DNA from: CAWDAQ01 sp963800325
GTDB lineage: Bacteria; Actinomycetota; Actinomycetes; Actinomycetales; Dermatophilaceae
Assembly: GCA_963800325.1 (NCBI GenBank)
Contig: CAWDAQ010000005.1
Span: forward strand, 744,001-808,000
Direction: 5' to 3'
Length of the DNA: 64,000 bases
Every line of letters begins with the position of its first letter. Positions within the stretch are counted from its first letter, which is position 1. The notes under the pieces were generated by a model. The model saw only the letters and a list, made by a program, of their open reading frames with translations. It made no database searches and was not told the origin of the DNA. Below, piece after piece: positions 60,662-64,000 of this stretch. The position numbers were made by a program, and so were the translations under genes.

Positions 60662-60814
60662 GATCACGCGGGGTGCGGAAATTGGTGGCGATCGCCGGGC
60701 GACGTTGACACTCCCGCCTGACCTGCAGAGACGTGACCGCGGCACCGTTTGGGGGTCGACGGCGATCATCGGTCTCGACCGGACTTCTTGCGGACTATTT
60801 GCGGACCGCCGGTC

Positions 60815-61594
60815 TCAGTCGTCAAGGTCCAAGTCGAGGATCGCGTGGGCGACCTCGGACGGGAACAGCGTCGACCAGATGATCTCGCCCGAGCCAGGGT
60901 TCATCTCGGCGATCGGCGACGGTTCGGGCTGCCAGTCTTCGGGCGCAACTCCAGGGACGCAGTCGAGCAGCAAGGCGAACACCTGCGGATCCGGCACTCC
61001 CTCGGCAATGATCGCTAGGTAGGCCTCGTGCCCGTTCTCTGCCCGGACGAGTGCCTTTATCCGATGGTTCCGGAACTCGGCGACGGCGAGGCGGCCACTC
61101 TTCAGCGACATCGCCACGAGCCGGATCACCATGCGCTTCATCTCGCGCCGCCACGCGACGGCCTGTTCTGCAGCGAGGCGCTTCCAGTCCCAATCGGTGG
61201 GGAGCAGGTGATCCGAGGAGACGGTCTTCCCCGTCGTGCACTCTCGCTGCAGCGTGGCGTAGAAGTCACGCTGGGCGCTGTCCGCTTGACGCCGGCCAGC
61301 AGCGCCGATCCACCATGCCCCTCGGCTCGGGCGTGCCCACTCCGGGAGATCAGTGCCGCGGAGCTCAGTCACGGCAGCGCGGTGGTCGCATGTCTTGACC
61401 TTGAACCAGACGCGATCGGTGAGCGCGACGACGCGCTCCACGCCGCCTGCGTCTCGCTGTTCGGGGACCGCCTGGGCGTTGACGATGACCGGCTGATCGA
61501 TCTCTTCCAGGCGGACCCCGAGGTCTGGCAGGTCTACACCAAGATCACCGAGACAGCGCTTGGTTGGGCGAACGCCAACCGGTTCCGAGAGCAT
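60815..61594 (-). CDS. Unknown protein of the ychF islet
   Basis: 259 aa, not recognised. An N-terminal part (about 1-75) includes DRVWFKVKTCDHRAAVTELR; then WWIGAAGRRQADSAQRDFY (about 95-113), an Arg/Lys-rich helix RREMKRMVIRLVAMSLKSGR and FRNHRIKALVR. The C-terminal half is acidic and ends LDLDLDD. No signal peptide or membrane helix. Codons use A/T at the third position more often than neighbouring genes, suggesting transfer. It begins at ATG 61594, six bases after TAGGTT, so it has its own likely leaderless promoter. Could be the partner (toxin or cargo) of the antitoxin-like gene 57 bp upstream; that is speculation. Confidence 0.6.
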   Translation of the reverse strand: MLSEPVGVRPTKRCLGDLGVDLPDLGVRLEEIDQPVIVNAQAVPEQRDAGGVERVVALTDRVWFKVKTCDHRAAVTELRGTDLPEWARPSRGAWWIGAAGRRQADSAQRDFYATLQRECTTGKTVSSDHLLPTDWDWKRLAAEQAVAWRREMKRMVIRLVAMSLKSGRLAVAEFRNHRIKALVRAENGHEAYLAIIAEGVPDPQVFALLLDCVPGVAPEDWQPEPSPIAEMNPGSGEIIWSTLFPSEVAHAILDLDLDD

Positions 61595-61600
61595 GTGGCG

Positions 61601-61606
61601 AACCTA
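61601..61606 (-). promoter_or_regulatory. -10 element TAGGTT, leaderless, of the islet gene
   Basis: Six bases precede ATG 61594 on the minus strand. Confidence 0.45.
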
Positions 61607-61651
61607 GCGGCCGGGTCCGACCGTCCAGCGATGCGAACGGGGATGGGTCGG

Positions 61652-61912
61652 TTACTTCGGCAGGCCACCGAGGTCATCGAGCTCTTCGATGCTGAGGCCG
61701 GTCATGAGCGACACTGCAGCGGCGTCAGTGCCGTTGAGCTGGCCGAGCGCAGCCTTGATCCCGGCGTTGATCTCATCGCGGTGGGCGTCGATGTACTCGC
61801 GCACAGCAGCGTCAACGATGTCCTTCTTCGAACGGGACATGAAGTGAGCAGCGTGCGACACGAGCTCGTCAGTGGCGACGTCAACCTTGATCGGCGCAGT
61901 AGCGGTAGCCAT
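61652..61912 (-). CDS. Antitoxin-like small protein
   Basis: 86 aa. After a short strand-like start (APIKVDVATDELVSHAAHF) comes SKKDIVDAAVREYIDAHRDE (about 28-47), the pattern of a ribbon-helix-helix DNA-binding antitoxin, then an acidic C-terminus GLSIEELDDLGG. Lower-GC codons than the chromosome average. A 14-bp palindrome 43 bases upstream would suit autorepression. The unknown gene follows 57 bp downstream. Antitoxin assignment rests on shape and context only. Confidence 0.55.
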   Translation of the reverse strand: MATATAPIKVDVATDELVSHAAHFMSRSKKDIVDAAVREYIDAHRDEINAGIKAALGQLNGTDAAAVSLMTGLSIEELDDLGGLPK

Positions 61913-62308
61913 GACAGCGAAACTCCTTGCCCTGAGGTGCCCGGTTAAACCTCAGGTACCAAAGTACCAAGCGACACGAGTTCCGTCCACTTCGAATGGG
62001 GCACCGTGCGTGAGGCTTGCCGCGAATGTGGCTGATGAGACTGCTACGTGTCAGCACTCCCCGGAGCTGCTGGGCTACCTGCGCTGCGAAGTCCGGGTCG
62101 GCGTGAATCCGGGCGACGACATCGTCGGCAACCTGGTTCACGTCGAGGGCCCCGCCAGCTCAACCTCGAGACCGAGCGGCCGGTGGATGTCGACCCGAGG
62201 GTCATAGGCGCTCTCACCGTTGTCGCCGTACGCGGGCAGGATGTGGTCGAAGACGAGTTGGACGGGATCGCTGGGTGGGCAGTCCCTTCCGACGACATGA
62301 CACCCGCC
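61881..62308 (-). pseudogene. Decayed coding remnants in the islet
   Basis: Two protein-like pieces are seen on the minus strand. One, without a start codon, reads PVQLVFDHILPAYGDNGESA, then DPRVDIHRPLGLEVELAG, stopping at 62138. A second begins at GTG 62141 in a GTGA overlap (NQVADDVVARIHADPDFAAQ, then VAQQLRGVL) and loses sense after about 30 residues. The 4-base overlap looks like a former operon. Families are not identified. Confidence 0.45.
61955..61968. promoter_or_regulatory. Palindrome GGTAC-CAAA-GTACC, likely operator of the antitoxin-like gene
   Basis: Perfect 5-bp arms in an AT-rich stretch. On the minus strand TTGGTA lies at a -35 position relative to GTTTAAC (about 61945-61951), so a bound dimer would cover the promoter. 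Confidence 0.5.
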
Positions 62309-62536
62309 TCACGGGCGTCACGTGTGACCGTAGTGCGTGAACCAGCCGCGTAGCGTGCACCCGCGTCCGGATCAAGCCGCCGCAAAGGGTCGCGTCACAG
62401 ACGCGCCAACTGGCATCACTGGGACTGCGACTGGCCTGACGACAAGCACGAACGAGCCCACCCCGCTGAAGTTCTTGCGGACTGTGTGCGGACCGGGAGA
62501 GGTGAAACTCCCTCTGACCTGCGCAAACGCGTCAAT

Positions 62537-62555
62537 TCAGACGTTGAAGCGGAAC
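62537..62555. repeat. Right copy of the 19-bp direct repeat, within ychF
   Basis: Encodes the end of YchF (VEFRFNV region) and its stop. Identical to 60643-60661. Confidence 0.85.
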
Positions 62556-63628
62556 TCCACCACGTCGCCGTCCTGCATGACGTAGTCCTTGCCCTCGACC
62601 CGGACCCGCCCGGCCTCGCGGGCCTTGAGCATCGACCCGGCCGCGACGAGGTCGTCGTAGGAGACGACCTCGGCCTTGATGAAGCCGCGCTCGAAGTCGG
62701 TGTGGATGACCCCGGCGGCCTGCGGGGCCTTCCAGCCCCGGCCGATGGTCCACGCGCGGGCCTCCTTGGGACCGGCGGTGAGGTAGGTCTGCAGCCCGAG
62801 GGTGTGGAACCCGGTGTGCGCGAGCTGGTTCAGCCCGGGCTCGCTCACCCCCACCGACTCCAGCAGCTCGGCGGCCTCGTCCTCGTCGAGCTCGGCGAGG
62901 TCGGCCTCGAGCTTGGCGTCGAGGAAGACCGCGTCGGCGGGGGCGACGAGGCCGGCGAGCTCGGTCCGCAGGGACTCGTCGGTGAGCTGGTCCTCGTCGA
63001 GGTTGAAGACGTAGAGGAACGGCTTCGTCGTCAGCAGGCCGAGGCGGCGGGCGATGCCCTCGTCGACGTCCTCGTTCCCGGCGCGGAGCGCGGCGTAGAG
63101 GGTGCGCCCGTCCTCGAGGACCTTCTGCGCCGCGAGCGCGGTGTCGAGCACGGCCCGGTCGGTCTTCTTGCCCTTGACCTCCTTCTCGATCCGGGGCACG
63201 GCGTTCTCGAGGGTCTGCAGGTCGGCGAGGATGAGCTCGGTGTGGATGGTCTCGATGTCGCCGGACGGGCTGACCTTGCCGTCGACGTGGACGACGTCGC
63301 CGTCCTCGAAGGCGCGCACGACCTGGCAGATCGCGTCGGCCTCGCGGATGTTCGCGAGGAACTTGTTGCCCAGCCCCTCCCCCTCGGAGGCCCCGCGGAC
63401 GATGCCGGCGATGTCGACGAACGACACGGTGGCGGGCAGCACCTTCTCGCTGTGGAAGATCTCGGCGAGGGTGCCCAGGCGGGGGTCCGGGAGCGGGACG
63501 ACGCCGACGTTCGGCTCGATCGTCGCGAACGGGTAGTTCGCCGCGAGGACGGTGTTCTTGGTGAGCGCGTTGAAGAGCGTCGACTTGCCGACGTTGGGGA
63601 GACCGACGATTCCGATGGTGAGTGCCAC
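62537..63628 (-). CDS. ychF: Redox-regulated ATPase YchF (Obg-like ATPase)
   Basis: 363 aa. P-loop IGIVGLPNVGKSTLFNALT (about 5-23), G2/G3 region with FVDIAGIVRGASEGEGLGN (about 69-87), the NVDE/NxxE-type specificity motif FNLDEDQL that gives ATP preference, a coiled coil in the middle and a C-terminal TGS domain (TYLTAGPKEARAWTIGRGWK to VEFRFNV). It binds ribosomes and acts in stress responses. GTG 63628 follows TAGACT by nine bases. Its 3' end is the insertion target of the adjoining islet. Confidence 0.95.
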   Translation of the reverse strand: MALTIGIVGLPNVGKSTLFNALTKNTVLAANYPFATIEPNVGVVPLPDPRLGTLAEIFHSEKVLPATVSFVDIAGIVRGASEGEGLGNKFLANIREADAICQVVRAFEDGDVVHVDGKVSPSGDIETIHTELILADLQTLENAVPRIEKEVKGKKTDRAVLDTALAAQKVLEDGRTLYAALRAGNEDVDEGIARRLGLLTTKPFLYVFNLDEDQLTDESLRTELAGLVAPADAVFLDAKLEADLAELDEDEAAELLESVGVSEPGLNQLAHTGFHTLGLQTYLTAGPKEARAWTIGRGWKAPQAAGVIHTDFERGFIKAEVVSYDDLVAAGSMLKAREAGRVRVEGKDYVMQDGDVVEFRFNV

Positions 63629-63637
63629 GGGGACGGG

Positions 63638-63643
63638 AGTCTA
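63638..63643 (-). promoter_or_regulatory. -10 element TAGACT of ychF
   Basis: Nine bases precede GTG 63628; leader absent or 1-2 nt. Confidence 0.45.
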
Positions 63644-63687
63644 CCGGCTCCCCCGACCGCCCCGGTCCACGCCGCACAGCTCCCGGC

Positions 63688-64000
63688 TCAGCGCCCCAGG
63701 CCGCCCTCGCCGTCCTCGAGGTAGGCGGTGCCGTCCTCCTCGCCGGGCAGCCGCGCGAGCATCCGGGCGGTGTACGGCGCGACCCGGCCCTCGAGGGCGC
63801 CCGGGTCGGCCCAGTGCAGCGCGCGCACCTCCCGGTCGAGCAGGTCGGCAGTGGCGTGCAGGTCGTCCGCGACCCGACCGAGGTCGAACAGGAACAGGGT
63901 CGCGTCGTCCCAGCCGCGCCAGGCGGGCAGCCAGTTCACGGTGAGCAGCCGGCGCGGGACCACCTCGATCCCGATCTCCTCGCGCACCTCGCGCACGACC
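63688..64000 (-). CDS. Nudix hydrolase, C-terminal part (runs off the window)
   Basis: The last 103 codons are present. The sequence enters at the second half of a Nudix box (REVREEIGIE), then LLTVNWLPAWRGWDDATLFL and a C-terminal helix region ending EDGEGGLGR. The glycine-rich first half of the box must lie beyond base 64000. An internal GTG at 63996 is not taken as the start because the box would be incomplete. Substrate unknown. Confidence 0.8.
   Translation of the reverse strand, partial: VVREVREEIGIEVVPRRLLTVNWLPAWRGWDDATLFLFDLGRVADDLHATADLLDREVRALHWADPGALEGRVAPYTARMLARLPGEEDGTAYLEDGEGGLGR

Larger units (their letters stand above)
60643..62555. mobile_element. Small genomic islet at the ychF 3' end, flanked by 19-bp direct repeats
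   Basis: TCAGACGTTGAAGCGGAAC occurs at 60643-60661 and 62537-62555; the second copy is the last six codons and stop of ychF. Inside, a related pair of short motifs recurs at both ends: CTTGCGGACT..TGCGGACCG (60786-60808 and 62473-62494) and TGAMACTCCC..CTGACCTGC (about 60707-60727 and 62501-62522). Such repeats resemble attachment-site cores and integrase arm sites. The interior is lower in GC than the surroundings and holds the two genes below plus remnants. No integrase or transposase was found. Between 62309 and 62469 nothing is recognised. Confidence 0.65.

Noticed and set aside
61028..61948. Plus-strand open frame in the islet
   Set aside because: Antisense to the two minus-strand genes, which have better protein character and promoters; not excluded with certainty.

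Overview
The window is very GC-rich throughout, uses many GTG starts, and its gene content is that of an actinomycete: mycothiol synthesis (mshB), the succinylase branch of lysine/diaminopimelate synthesis (dapC, dapD, dapE), a SigE/anti-sigma/HtrA stress module, a DUF3117 protein, F420-type oxidoreductases and ectoine synthesis. Gene content and order suggest a Micrococcales member, perhaps Intrasporangiaceae-like. That placement is inference; no rRNA or tRNA gene was seen to anchor it. Both window edges cut genes: htrA on the left and a Nudix hydrolase on the right.

Layout. 1-5.1 kb: envelope-stress operon sigE-rseA-htrA (minus), a divergent O-methyltransferase, leucyl aminopeptidase with a small partner, and the DUF3117 protein. 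5.2-9.2 kb: PaaX-type regulator, PLP class-V aminotransferase, enoyl-CoA hydratase. 8.6-13.0 kb: a tightly overlapping minus operon dapE-LOG-DivIVA-SRPBCC-tag, head to head with dapD. 13.2-25 kb: a cell-surface glycopolymer island with the four dTDP-rhamnose genes (rfbDB and rfbAC, divergent), a glycosyltransferase that appears to start with ATC, two tandem family-2 sulfotransferase paralogues, a third sulfotransferase-like gene, a putative sugar transferase and a large TagF-glycosyltransferase fusion. Two gene fragments lie between the tandem sulfotransferases. 25-39.2 kb: conserved core block gltA, dapC-fdxA, GNAT, flavin reductase, mshB, typA, Nudix, then a five-gene peptide ABC transporter whose second permease gene carries two frameshifts. 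39.2-42.7 kb: DHA2 drug exporter facing a MarR-PCD-VIT1 operon. 42.7-48.5 kb: sugar ABC importer, DeoR regulator, nagA and a DUF385 enzyme. 48.8-51.3 kb: ectABC without ectD. 51.3-60.6 kb: UspA, VOC protein, secreted trypsin-like protease, a cyclic 2,3-diphosphoglycerate synthase homologue, malQ, an LLM oxidoreductase, dienelactone hydrolase, a GyrI-like protein and a frameshifted SnoaL-like gene. 60.6-62.6 kb: a lower-GC islet bounded by 19-bp direct repeats at the 3' end of ychF, carrying an antitoxin-like gene, an unknown gene and decayed coding remnants. 62.5-64 kb: ychF and a partial Nudix gene.

Two regulatory patterns recur. Many genes have a TANNNT -10 hexamer only 6-9 bases before the start codon, which predicts leaderless mRNAs (OMT, pepA, class-V aminotransferase, dapE, dapD, rfbB, rfbA, third sulfotransferase, ectA, the cDPG synthase homologue, LLM, islet gene, ychF). 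Three convergent gene ends carry copies of the same palindromic repeat built on GTTGAGTGAGCA, likely acting as two-way terminators; a fourth convergent gap carries an unrelated inverted repeat. Short tandem repeats with periods of 6, 8, 13, 16, 18 and 21 bp are scattered, mostly between genes.

The most unusual parts are the sulfotransferase-rich glycopolymer island with its ATC start and recombination scars, and the integrase-less islet at the ychF 3' end.
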